From assembly GCA_003167365.1 (NCBI GenBank), contig PMTM01000018.1:1-64000 (forward strand): a stretch of 64,000 nucleotides of DNA. Direction: 5' to 3'. Each line of letters begins with the position of its first letter. The first letter of the stretch is position 1. Below, in pieces: positions 48,468 to 57,339 of the stretch. Position numbers and translations under genes: made by a program. Below the pieces are notes generated by a model. The model was not told the DNA's origin. It was given only the letters and a program-made list of their open reading frames with translations, and made no database searches. Source of the DNA: Spartobacteria bacterium (lineage in GTDB: Bacteria; Verrucomicrobiota; Verrucomicrobiia; Chthoniobacterales; UBA10450).

Positions 48468-51400
48468 ATGTCTCGTTTTTCCATTCGTTATCCCTACTTC
48501 ATCATCGTCGCGTGCCTGATGGTTTGCGTCGTCGGCCTTACCAGCCTCGTGCGGATGCCCGTGGATTTGTTTCCCTCGATAAAAATCCCTGTCGTGGTCG
48601 TAGCCACGTTTTTTTCGGGCATGCCACCGGAGCAGATAGAGAACGACATCACTGGGCGTTTCGAGCGTTTTTTCACACTGGGCAGCGGCATTGATCATAT
48701 CGAGTCGCGCTCGCTGCCCGGCGTGAGCTTGATTAAAATTTATTTTCAACCCGGTACGAATGCGGACTCGGCCGTGACGACGATTTCGAACCTCGCCATG
48801 GCGAACCTGCGCCGCCTGCCGCCTGGCACTCTGCCACCAGTTGTCCTGAAGTTTGACGCCTCCAGTCTGCCGGTCTGCCTCATCACACTAAAGGGCGAAG
48901 GCATGAACGAGACGGAGCTGCGTGACCTCGGCCAATACGCCGTACGGAATCAGGTTGCGAATGTGCCGGGCGCATCCGTGCCGCAGCCATTCGGAGGACG
49001 CTATCGGCAGATCATGGTCTATGTCGATCCGCTCAAGTTGGAAGCCCATCAACTCAGCGTCATGGATGTGGTGCGGTCTGTGAACGAATCAAATCTCATC
49101 CTGCCAGCGGGCGACGTAAAGATAGGCCCGATTGACTATAATCTATATACAAACAGTCAGCTTAAAGGCGTCGATCAAATCAACTCGCTACCGCTGAAAA
49201 CGGTGAACGGCTCGCCCGTGCTCGTGGGCGACGTCGGGCACGCCGCAGACGCTGCGCAAATTCAAACCAGTATTGTGCGCATTGATGGCCAGCGCTCCGT
49301 TTATCTGCCCGTTCTCAAACAGGGCGGCGACGCGAACACGATCGCGGTCGTTAACGGGATAAAAAAGGCGGTGGCCGGCCTTGTAGATGTGCCGAAATTT
49401 CTGGTCGCGAAAGTGGTCTTCGATCAATCCGTTTTCGTCAAAAGCGCGATTGAAAACTTGCTGGATGAAGGCGCGATCGGTCTTGTTCTTACCGGGTTGA
49501 TGATTCTGATTTTCCTTGGGAATTTTCGCGCCACCGCTGCGGTATTTCTGTCCATTCCACTTTCTGCGCTGGCCACCTTCGTCGCCTTGTCTTTTGGCGA
49601 CAGTTCGATTAACTCGATGATCCTCGGGGGACTCGCCCTCGCATTCTCGCGGCTCATTGATAACTCGGTCGTCGTCCTGGAAAACATTTTCCGGCACCTG
49701 GAAAATGGCGAGCGACCGGAAATAGCTGCGGAAAAGGGCGGCCGCGAGGTCACTCTGCCCGTGCTCGCAGCCACGCTTACCACCGCCGTGGTCTTTTTCC
49801 CAGTTACATTCCTTTACGGCGTGAGTCGGTTTCTCTTCACCGCTTTGGCGCTCTCAGTCGTGCTATCGCTGTTTGCTTCCTATGTCGTGGCGATGACCGT
49901 GGTGCCGCTCTTTTGCGCTAAACTCATTCGCGGCCATGGAGGTGATGCCGCGTCAGGGGAAAGTCCGTCGCATTCATTCATGCAGCGCTTTAGCGCCGTG
50001 TTTAACCATCGTTTTCGCTCGTTTTTGGGTCGCTTCGACGCCGTGCAAGCGGTGACGCTGGGTCGCCCGCTCGCGACTGTCCTGGGCATTGCCGGCCTTT
50101 TTCTTATGAGCCTCTGTCTGGTGCCGATGGTTGGGGTCGCCTACTTTCCGCGCACCGATCCCGGCCAGTTTGTCATCAATCTCAAAGCAGCGACTGGCAC
50201 GCGGCTGGAGAAGACCGAACAGGAAGTCAAGAAAGTCGAAGATCTCGTCCGGCATATCGTCACTCCGCACGACCTGCGCCTGATCGCCTCGAATATCGGC
50301 GCCACACCAGGTTTTTCCTCGATTTATACAAGCAACTCGGCTTCGCACACCGCATTTGTACAGGTAAGTCTCACCGAGGGTCACAAAATCGGCAGCTACG
50401 AATACATGGATCGCGTCCGGCGCGCGATGCGCGAAGAGCTACCAGAATTGAGTGCCTATTTTCAAAGCGGCGGCCTCGTCGATGCCGTGCTCAATCTCGG
50501 TTTGCCCGCCCCTATTGACGTCCAGGTCAGCGGCTCGGACCTCGAAAGCGCCTACGGCGTCGCCGCAAAAATCGCGCAACAGGCGCGCAGCATTCCCGGC
50601 GTCAGCGACGTGCTCATACCTCAAGACATCGACGCACCCGCATTTCGCCTTTCCATTGATCGTTATCGGGCGAGCGATCTGGGGCTGAGTGAAAAGGAAG
50701 TCGTCAGCAACGTCATCACCGCCCTGACTTCCAATCAAATGATCGCACCGAGCTACTGGGTAGATCCGCGCACCGGTAACGACTATTTCCTTACAGTGCA
50801 ATACCCCGAGAACGCTGTGAAAACACTCAGCGATTTGCGCGCGATCCCGCTGCGCGCGGAGGGGGAAAAAGAGTCGACCCGGCTGGATGCAGTCACAACG
50901 CTCGTACCGGTGAAGGCGCCGACCGAAGTGGATCATTACCAACTGCGGCGCGTAATCGACATTTACGTGGCACCGAAAACGGAAGAGCTGGGCAGCGTCG
51001 CGAGCGCCGTAAATCGCATCGTGAAGAACATCGAAACACCGGAAGGCGTGCGCATCGTTTTGCGCGGCTCGGTGCAGGCAATGAACTCTTCGTTTACCTC
51101 GTTCGGCCTAGGACTGATCTTGGCGGTGCTGCTTGTTTACTTGATCCTGGTTGCGCAGTTTAAGTCTTTCATCGATCCGCTGCTGATCCTTCTCGCCGTC
51201 CCACCGGGGCTTATCGGCGTGCTGCTGATTCTGACGCTCACCGGCACCACCCTCAATGTCATGTCACTTATGGGCGTGGTGATGATGGCTGGCATTGTGG
51301 TTTCCAACAGCATTCTCCTTGTCGAGTTCACCCATCGGTTGCTCGAAGATGGCATGCCTTTGCTCGAGGCGTTGCAAACCGCCAGTCGCGTGCGTTTGCG

Positions 51401-53027
51401 CCCAATTTTGATGACTTCACTGGCCACTATCCTCGGTCTCATTCCAATGGCGTTAAGACTGGGCACCGGCAGCGAAGCTTATGCCCCGCTAGCCCGAGCA
51501 ATCATTGGCGGACTCATCACTTCGCTCGTGTTGACAATGTTCATCGTGCCCGCGGCATTCTACCTAGTTTACCGGAAACGCGCCGCGCACCAGTCGAGCG
51601 GGGCGTTTCCGCCAAGCACACCTCGTTCGGCACCGGTGGTGAGTAGCGTGACCGCGGCCGTCGCGCTGGCTTTTTTGTTTGGTTGGGGCGCTAAAGCGCG
51701 CGCCCAGGAACAGCCACTGGAGCACCTCGACTTGAAAACTGCCGAGTCGCTTGCCCTCCGGCATGCGCCAGAAATTGCGAAAGAATATTTCCGCGCTCAG
51801 GCTGCAAGAGAAGTCGTCAAACAAACCCGCTCGGGTCTGTTTCCACAAATCACCGGCGATGTGGCGGTCGTAGGCACCGGCGACGATATCAGTAATGTTT
51901 TTGGCGGCTCGCCGATCACCAACACGAATCCACTGTCGCGTCCGCTCTCCACCCGGCTCGGAGCCACAGGTGGATTAAATGACCCAACTGTCCTGAGCCG
52001 TGAGTCCAACGGCATCAATTTGACTCAGCTTATCAGCGATTTTGGCCGAACGGCAAATCTGGTTTCCGCCTCGCGTTTCGCCGCGCTTTCGCAAGAACAG
52101 CAAACGGAACTCGCGCGCGCGCAAGTGCTACTCCTAGTGGATGAAGCTTATTTTCGCGCTCTCGAAGCGGAGGCACTACTGCAGGTCGCGACAGACACCA
52201 TCGCGACGCGTTCCCTAGTGGTCGATCAAATTTCTGCCCTCGTCCAAAGCCAATTGAAATCAGAGCTGGACGCAAGCTTTGCTCGCGTAAACCTGGAACA
52301 AGCGAAGCTCCTATTGCTCGAGGCAGATACCAAACTTAACGACGCATTTGCCGATCTATCCGCCGCGCTCGGCTATCAAATACCACATCGGTTTGTTCTA
52401 GTTGATGAAGTCGTTCCTGGTCCTCTAGATCAGAACTTGGGGGATCTTCTGGTACAAGCACTCAGGAATCGTCCCGAAGTCATTTCCAAACGTTTCGAGC
52501 GGGATGCAGCAACGAAAACGGCAGTTGCCGAACGCGAGGCGGCATTTCCAAAACTAAATCTACTCGGAAGCTTTGGGCGTACGCCTATCGGCGACGATAG
52601 CGTGCGCGAAACCTACGCAGCTGTTGGCATCGATATTGAACTACCACTCTTCACTGGGGGCAGAATCTCCGCTCGGGCCAGAGAAGCCGGCTATAAGGTG
52701 CAAGCGGCGCAAAAAGCGTTGGAAGAAACCGAAGACGATGTCGTCCGCGACCTGAATAGGCGGTGGTTAGGTCTCGCGGAAGCTCGGAAAAGAATCAGCG
52801 TCACTGATGCGCTTTTTGAAAGTGCTTCCCAAGCTTGGGAACTCGCAAAATCGCGCTATGAAGGCGGCTCTGCTTCCTTTGTAGAACTCAGTCAAGCAGA
52901 ACTCGCCAAGACACAAGCCGAGATCGAACACGCGACTGCTCGATATGAATATCAAATCGATAAAACAGCCCTTGAATTCCAAACCGGCTCCCTTCGATTC
53001 GTTAAACCGTCTCGTTTGTTCCGTTAG
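48468..53027 (+). CDS. RND efflux pump fused to a TolC-type outer-membrane factor
   Basis: The ORF is 1519 residues. Residues 1-1040 or so are a complete HAE-type RND pump: TM1 at 9-28, large periplasmic loops, the proton-relay TM4 motif SRLIDNSVVVLENI with Asp398-Asn399 where AcrB has Asp-Asp, and a second half ending IVPAAFYLVYRKRA. A linker leads to a hydrophobic segment (about 1055-1075) ending in KARAQ, a signal-peptidase-like site (cleavage before residue 1080). Residues 1080-1519 are a full outer-membrane factor with AESLALRHAPEI, long coiled coils and LFTGGRISARAREA. The pump and channel are usually separate genes. The internal leader suggests processing into two proteins. Confidence 0.93.
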   Translation: MSRFSIRYPYFIIVACLMVCVVGLTSLVRMPVDLFPSIKIPVVVVATFFSGMPPEQIENDITGRFERFFTLGSGIDHIESRSLPGVSLIKIYFQPGTNADSAVTTISNLAMANLRRLPPGTLPPVVLKFDASSLPVCLITLKGEGMNETELRDLGQYAVRNQVANVPGASVPQPFGGRYRQIMVYVDPLKLEAHQLSVMDVVRSVNESNLILPAGDVKIGPIDYNLYTNSQLKGVDQINSLPLKTVNGSPVLVGDVGHAADAAQIQTSIVRIDGQRSVYLPVLKQGGDANTIAVVNGIKKAVAGLVDVPKFLVAKVVFDQSVFVKSAIENLLDEGAIGLVLTGLMILIFLGNFRATAAVFLSIPLSALATFVALSFGDSSINSMILGGLALAFSRLIDNSVVVLENIFRHLENGERPEIAAEKGGREVTLPVLAATLTTAVVFFPVTFLYGVSRFLFTALALSVVLSLFASYVVAMTVVPLFCAKLIRGHGGDAASGESPSHSFMQRFSAVFNHRFRSFLGRFDAVQAVTLGRPLATVLGIAGLFLMSLCLVPMVGVAYFPRTDPGQFVINLKAATGTRLEKTEQEVKKVEDLVRHIVTPHDLRLIASNIGATPGFSSIYTSNSASHTAFVQVSLTEGHKIGSYEYMDRVRRAMREELPELSAYFQSGGLVDAVLNLGLPAPIDVQVSGSDLESAYGVAAKIAQQARSIPGVSDVLIPQDIDAPAFRLSIDRYRASDLGLSEKEVVSNVITALTSNQMIAPSYWVDPRTGNDYFLTVQYPENAVKTLSDLRAIPLRAEGEKESTRLDAVTTLVPVKAPTEVDHYQLRRVIDIYVAPKTEELGSVASAVNRIVKNIETPEGVRIVLRGSVQAMNSSFTSFGLGLILAVLLVYLILVAQFKSFIDPLLILLAVPPGLIGVLLILTLTGTTLNVMSLMGVVMMAGIVVSNSILLVEFTHRLLEDGMPLLEALQTASRVRLRPILMTSLATILGLIPMALRLGTGSEAYAPLARAIIGGLITSLVLTMFIVPAAFYLVYRKRAAHQSSGAFPPSTPRSAPVVSSVTAAVALAFLFGWGAKARAQEQPLEHLDLKTAESLALRHAPEIAKEYFRAQAAREVVKQTRSGLFPQITGDVAVVGTGDDISNVFGGSPITNTNPLSRPLSTRLGATGGLNDPTVLSRESNGINLTQLISDFGRTANLVSASRFAALSQEQQTELARAQVLLLVDEAYFRALEAEALLQVATDTIATRSLVVDQISALVQSQLKSELDASFARVNLEQAKLLLLEADTKLNDAFADLSAALGYQIPHRFVLVDEVVPGPLDQNLGDLLVQALRNRPEVISKRFERDAATKTAVAEREAAFPKLNLLGSFGRTPIGDDSVRETYAAVGIDIELPLFTGGRISARAREAGYKVQAAQKALEETEDDVVRDLNRRWLGLAEARKRISVTDALFESASQAWELAKSRYEGGSASFVELSQAELAKTQAEIEHATARYEYQIDKTALEFQTGSLRFVKPSRLFR

Positions 53028-53164
53028 CACACCCACGCGGACACTTTATGAACGCCCCAAACAGAATTATCTGCAGAGTGGCGGTTATTCTTATTCTCTT
53101 GATAGCGCAGGTAGGCAGTTTCCTTTAAGCCAGGCTGTTTGCTGCTCACGACCTAAAGAGTCGG

Positions 53165-53194
53165 TTGACACATTTCGTAACCGAAATGTAACAT
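53165..53194 (+). promoter_or_regulatory. Promoter with spacer palindrome before the porin gene
   Basis: TTGACA (53165-53170) is followed at 16-bp spacing by TGTAAC (53187-53192). The spacer holds a perfect inverted repeat CATTTCG-TAAC-CGAAATG (53171-53188), a likely operator. Transcription would start about 40 nt before the porin ATG at 53238. Confidence 0.55.
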
Positions 53195-53237
53195 GGACGC
53201 CGTATGAATGTCACAAACATATATAAGCTTTGCGCCC

Positions 53238-54881
53238 ATGACCAACAACTCGATCCCAGCTAAGTATCTTACAAGGAAGTTTCAGCGCATTTGCGTCCGA
53301 AGCATTCTCATCATCCTTACCGGACTGAACTTCTGTCTGCGGGCGCAGGCCGCCGAAACAGATGAAGCCACCCGTCTTCAAAAGCTCGAACAAGCCGTTC
53401 TCGAGCTGCAACAGGAGAACAAATCTCTCAAGCAGGAGGTGAGCGCACTGAAGGCTCGTCCCTCCACGTCACTTTCACCGAAAGCGGCGGTCGAAACGAA
53501 CGCCGTCATAAACATACCCGCCAGATCCGATTTCAAAAGCACGCCGATCGACTTGACTGAGAACGGACTCGTTACCTCGCCGCCAGGGAAATCTCCCTTA
53601 GCGCTTCAAATTGGCAGCGTCACTTTTACCCCACTCGGATTCATGGACTTCACTTCGGTAACTCGGGGAACCCTGAACGGTGGCGATATCGGTACCAGCT
53701 TTGCCTCATTCCCATACAGCAATACGGCTAGCGGGCAGCTATCCGAGACCCGTTTTAGTGCAAAGAACTCTCGGCTCGGTCTGCGCATGGACACTGATCT
53801 CGGAGATACCAAGGTGTTGGGCTATGTCGAAACCGACTTCTTGGGCAATGCGCCGACCAACCTTAACGTAGCGAGTAACTCGGACACGCTGCGAATGCGG
53901 GTTTTCTTCGTCGACGTGCAACACGGTCCGTGGGAATTCCTTGCGGGCCAGGACTGGAGTATGCTCACGCCGAACCGGAAGGGGATCTCACCGCTTCCAA
54001 ACGACATCTTTTTTTCGCAGGACGTAGACGTGAACTACCAGTTGGGCCTCGTTTGGGAGAGGACGCCGCAGCTACGGTTGCTCTACCATGCTTCTGATGA
54101 ATGGACCTTCGGAATTTCGGCGGAAAACCCGGATCAATATGTCGGCCCAGCCGTGACCCTTCCTTCTAACTTTACCGCGACCCAAGTCGACAACGGCAGC
54201 AACGGTACCGCGACTCCCAACTTCATGCCCGATGTGATTGGCAAAGTTGCGTACGATACGAAAATCGGCGGGCTTCCTTTCCACGCGGATCTCGCCGGCC
54301 TTTACCGTGAATTCAAGATCAATACCTTTATCCCCGCCATGAGGACCAGCTCGGACGATTGGGCAAGCGGATATGCTGGTTCGTTCAACATGAACATTGG
54401 GGTGCTCCCCCACCTGCAACTCATAGAAAATCTTTATGCGAGCAATGGCGCCGGCCGTGAAATTTCAACCGGCCTTGCGCCGGACTTCATCGTTACCGGG
54501 CCGGATGCCTCCGGAGTCGATCACATTAAGACGGTCACCTCCTACGCTGGCCTGGCCGGTCTTGAGTGGGATGTTCTACCGGTGACCAAGCTGTATGGCT
54601 ACTACGGTCAGACGTATATTGACAAAGAATTTTCCCAACTCACCAATGGTAGCTTCGTGGGTTACGGCTTTCCTGGATCGTCGAACAGCAACAATAAGCG
54701 GATCGAAGAATTCACGGTAGGGCTCGCACAGGTCCTCTGGAAAAGCGAAAGGTATGGGGATCTCAAGCTCTTACTCCAATACTCCTACTTAGACCGCGAT
54801 CCGTGGTTTGTCGCTGCTGGGACGCCAAGCAGTGCACACATGCACATGGCTTACCTGGATATCCGTTACGATCTACCTTGA
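53238..54881 (+). CDS. DcaP-like trimeric porin
   Basis: The protein has 547 residues from the ATG at 53238; an in-frame upstream start at 53208 is less likely. A signal peptide (to about residue 40, QAAE) precedes an N-terminal coiled coil (ATRLQKLEQAVLELQQEN, about 43-75). A long beta-barrel follows (GYVETDFLG, FFVDVQHGPWEFLAGQDWS, HMAYLDIRYDLP C-terminus). The DcaP family forms substrate-selective outer-membrane channels. It follows the efflux operon with its own promoter. Confidence 0.85.
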   Translation: MTNNSIPAKYLTRKFQRICVRSILIILTGLNFCLRAQAAETDEATRLQKLEQAVLELQQENKSLKQEVSALKARPSTSLSPKAAVETNAVINIPARSDFKSTPIDLTENGLVTSPPGKSPLALQIGSVTFTPLGFMDFTSVTRGTLNGGDIGTSFASFPYSNTASGQLSETRFSAKNSRLGLRMDTDLGDTKVLGYVETDFLGNAPTNLNVASNSDTLRMRVFFVDVQHGPWEFLAGQDWSMLTPNRKGISPLPNDIFFSQDVDVNYQLGLVWERTPQLRLLYHASDEWTFGISAENPDQYVGPAVTLPSNFTATQVDNGSNGTATPNFMPDVIGKVAYDTKIGGLPFHADLAGLYREFKINTFIPAMRTSSDDWASGYAGSFNMNIGVLPHLQLIENLYASNGAGREISTGLAPDFIVTGPDASGVDHIKTVTSYAGLAGLEWDVLPVTKLYGYYGQTYIDKEFSQLTNGSFVGYGFPGSSNSNNKRIEEFTVGLAQVLWKSERYGDLKLLLQYSYLDRDPWFVAAGTPSSAHMHMAYLDIRYDLP

Positions 54882-55041
54882 GATAGCGCAATGCTCTGCG
54901 TCAACAACCTGCTCGTGTTCGAATTACCGACCGAGATTATTGAAGTCTTACGGTCCTATCGATTGCGGAAACCGGAGACCGGAAAAATACTTCGGCGATT
55001 TTCCTAGACGAAACAATCTGCGAACCAGTTAGAAACGGTCC

Positions 55042-55070
55042 GAGCCGGACTGGCATTACCAGCCGGGCTC
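55042..55070. terminator. Hairpin between convergent genes (possible terminator)
   Basis: GAGCCGGACTGG and CCAGCCGGGCTC pair at 10 of 12 positions around a 5-nt loop. No T-run follows on either strand, so intrinsic termination is uncertain. The remaining 54882-55111 gap shows no gene. Confidence 0.45.
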
Positions 55071-55111
55071 TGGAAAGAGTAATATCTCTGGCCCGTGTCC
55101 TTCAATTCGCC

Positions 55112-55891
55112 TCAGTGGATAATTCCGCGCTCGGTCTTCTCGATAAATTCGACGATCTGCGCGATCTCTTCACTAGGCGGCAAATCCTTGCGGATCGCTT
55201 CGATCGCCTGGCGCGTGTTGTATTTGGAACGGTAAATCAGACGAAAGGCTTCTTTGATCGGCTTTACGCTCTCCGGTGAAAAACCTTTGCGTTCCAGTCC
55301 GACGAGATTGACGCCACGAATTTCCGCCGGGTTTCCATCGGCGATCATGAACGGCGGAACATCCTGCACGATTTTGGAGCAACCTCCTGTAATCGCGAAC
55401 CGTCCGATTCGACAAAACTGATGCACGGCGGTGAGGCCGCCTATGACCGCGTTGTCGCCCACTTGCACATGGCCGGCGAGCGTTCCGTTATTTGAAAACA
55501 CCACTTCGTCGCCGACCGTGCAATCGTGGCCGACATGACCGTAGGCCAGAAAATTTCCGCGATTGCCGATGCGCGTTTTTCCTTCACTCGTTGTGCTGCG
55601 ATTGACGGTCACAAATTCGCGAAAGGTATTCTCGTCGCCGATCTCGAGATAGGTCGGTTCGCCTTGGTATTTCAGATCCTGCGTCTGCTGCCCGATTGAG
55701 CAATAAGCGTAAAACTTGTTACGGGCACCGGCGCGCATCGGTCCCGCCAGCGTGACATGATTTTGCAGCCAGCAATTTGGGCCGAGCACGACTTGCGGAC
55801 CAATCACGCAATACGGACCGATCACTGCGCCTGCGCCGATCTCGGCGCCAGGATCGACAATCGCGCTCGGGTGAATCTGCACGTCGCTCAT
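55112..55891 (-). CDS. lpxA: UDP-N-acetylglucosamine acyltransferase
   Basis: This 259-residue protein has left-handed beta-helix hexapeptide repeats (HPSAIVDPGAEIGAGAVIGPYCVIG), the catalytic-His region GGLTAVHQFCRIG, and the C-terminal helical domain (EAFRLIYRSKYNTRQAIEAI). It performs the first acylation of lipid A synthesis. Its ATG overlaps the stop of lpxC-fabZ (ATGA), the standard operon order in fused lpxC/fabZ lineages. Confidence 0.97.
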   Translation of the reverse strand: MSDVQIHPSAIVDPGAEIGAGAVIGPYCVIGPQVVLGPNCWLQNHVTLAGPMRAGARNKFYAYCSIGQQTQDLKYQGEPTYLEIGDENTFREFVTVNRSTTSEGKTRIGNRGNFLAYGHVGHDCTVGDEVVFSNNGTLAGHVQVGDNAVIGGLTAVHQFCRIGRFAITGGCSKIVQDVPPFMIADGNPAEIRGVNLVGLERKGFSPESVKPIKEAFRLIYRSKYNTRQAIEAIRKDLPPSEEIAQIVEFIEKTERGIIH

Positions 55892-57276
55892 TTATTGAGA
55901 AACGCGAACATCAATTCACCTTCGGAAACCACCGCGCCGTTGACCAGGCAACGACACATCGTCTTGGCCAGCCGCTCGCCGCGCGCTTTTGTTAGCTCCG
56001 CTTGGATGATTAGCGTGTCGCCGGGAAAAACCGGTTTGCGAAATTTCACGCCATCCGCGCTCATGAAATAGCCGACACGGCTCGAAGTTTTCGTGAGTTT
56101 GAATAAGAGAATGCTCGCTACTTGCGCCATCGCTTCGATTTGCAGCACGCCTGGCATCACCGGATGCCCTGGGAAATGTCCTTGAAAAAACGGCTCGTTA
56201 ATTGTGACCGCCTTCAGGCCGGTAACTTTGGTTTCGCCTTCGAATCCGATGATCCGATCGACCAGCAGGAACGGATAACGATGCGGCAGAATTTGCATCA
56301 CTTCGTCGGAAGCGAGACCGCCTTCTCCGGGCGGAAATGGGTGCGGCGCCGCCATCGCGCTCCTTCGTGTTTGCTCGCGCGCCAATGCCCGCGCCAGTTC
56401 CGCGTTAGCGCCATGACCGGGTTTAACCGCAATGACATGACCCCGAATGCGGTGACCGACCAGCGCAAGGTCGCCAATGATATCGAGAATCTTGTGCCGA
56501 ACGAATTCATCGGCGAAACGAAGCGGTTCCTTGCTCAGGACCGCGTCGCCGCGAATCACGATTGCGTTCTCCAAGCTCCCGCCCTTGATCAAGTTTTTGT
56601 CCATGAGCGGCTGGACGTCTTCATAAAAAACAAATGTGCGCGCGGGCGCGATCTCCCGTTCGAAAATTGCCGGTGTAATTTCCGTCGACAAGTATTGCGT
56701 AAAGCGATTGTTCGGCCCCGCCTGTGTACAGGAGATCCGAAAGTTGTCGTCCGGAAGCAAAATAAGCAGCGAACCGGTTTTCGATTCGATGTGCATCGGT
56801 TCGCGGACGTCGAGAAATTTTCTCGGCGCTTCTTGCGCCGCTGTTCCAGCCTTCTTGATAAGATCGACATATGGCTGGGCCGATCCGTCCCCGATCGGCG
56901 GCTCATTTGCGTCCATCTCGACAATGGCGTTGTCCACGCCCATGGCGGATAGGGCCGAGAGTACGTGCTCGACCGTGTGCACGCGCACGGAGCCTTCGCC
57001 GATCGTGGTCGAACGCTCGACCGTTTTGAGATTGTCGATCTTCGCGTCAATCGTCGGCTCGTCCTGCAAATCCGCGCGCTTGAACTTGATCCCATGATCG
57101 GCCGGGGCCGGATGCAACTTGAGCGTGACTTTTTCTCCGGTGTGCAGCGAGGTCCCGCTGAAACCGGCCGTCTTGCCGAGCGTATGCTGTTGCTCCGAAG
57201 CTGAGGGCATTGCGCCGTTAAGTAGCAGAGATTTCGGCGCAAGGCCAGCAGCGTTACGCTTCGGCGCGGCGCCCAT
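55888..57276 (-). CDS. lpxC-fabZ: LpxC-FabZ bifunctional fusion
   Basis: The protein has 462 residues; the ATG at 57210 (MPSASEQQ) is a plausible alternative start. Residues about 25-315 are LpxC deacetylase, with zinc His104 in HTVEHVLSAL, HKILDIIGDLALVGHRI carrying further ligands and catalytic residues, and C-terminal GHGANAELARAL. Residues about 318-462 are FabZ dehydratase (ILPHRYPFLLVDRI catalytic His, GHPVMPGVLQIEAMAQ catalytic Glu). The fusion is known in Bacteroidetes, Chlamydiae/Verrucomicrobia relatives and others. It couples lipid A commitment to fatty-acid synthesis. Confidence 0.96.
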   Translation of the reverse strand: MGAAPKRNAAGLAPKSLLLNGAMPSASEQQHTLGKTAGFSGTSLHTGEKVTLKLHPAPADHGIKFKRADLQDEPTIDAKIDNLKTVERSTTIGEGSVRVHTVEHVLSALSAMGVDNAIVEMDANEPPIGDGSAQPYVDLIKKAGTAAQEAPRKFLDVREPMHIESKTGSLLILLPDDNFRISCTQAGPNNRFTQYLSTEITPAIFEREIAPARTFVFYEDVQPLMDKNLIKGGSLENAIVIRGDAVLSKEPLRFADEFVRHKILDIIGDLALVGHRIRGHVIAVKPGHGANAELARALAREQTRRSAMAAPHPFPPGEGGLASDEVMQILPHRYPFLLVDRIIGFEGETKVTGLKAVTINEPFFQGHFPGHPVMPGVLQIEAMAQVASILLFKLTKTSSRVGYFMSADGVKFRKPVFPGDTLIIQAELTKARGERLAKTMCRCLVNGAVVSEGELMFAFLNK

Positions 57277-57339
57277 CTTCCTAAAGTCTGGATTGTGAAC
57301 CGGACGAGGGACTGCTTATGATCGGCCACTATTTATCCG

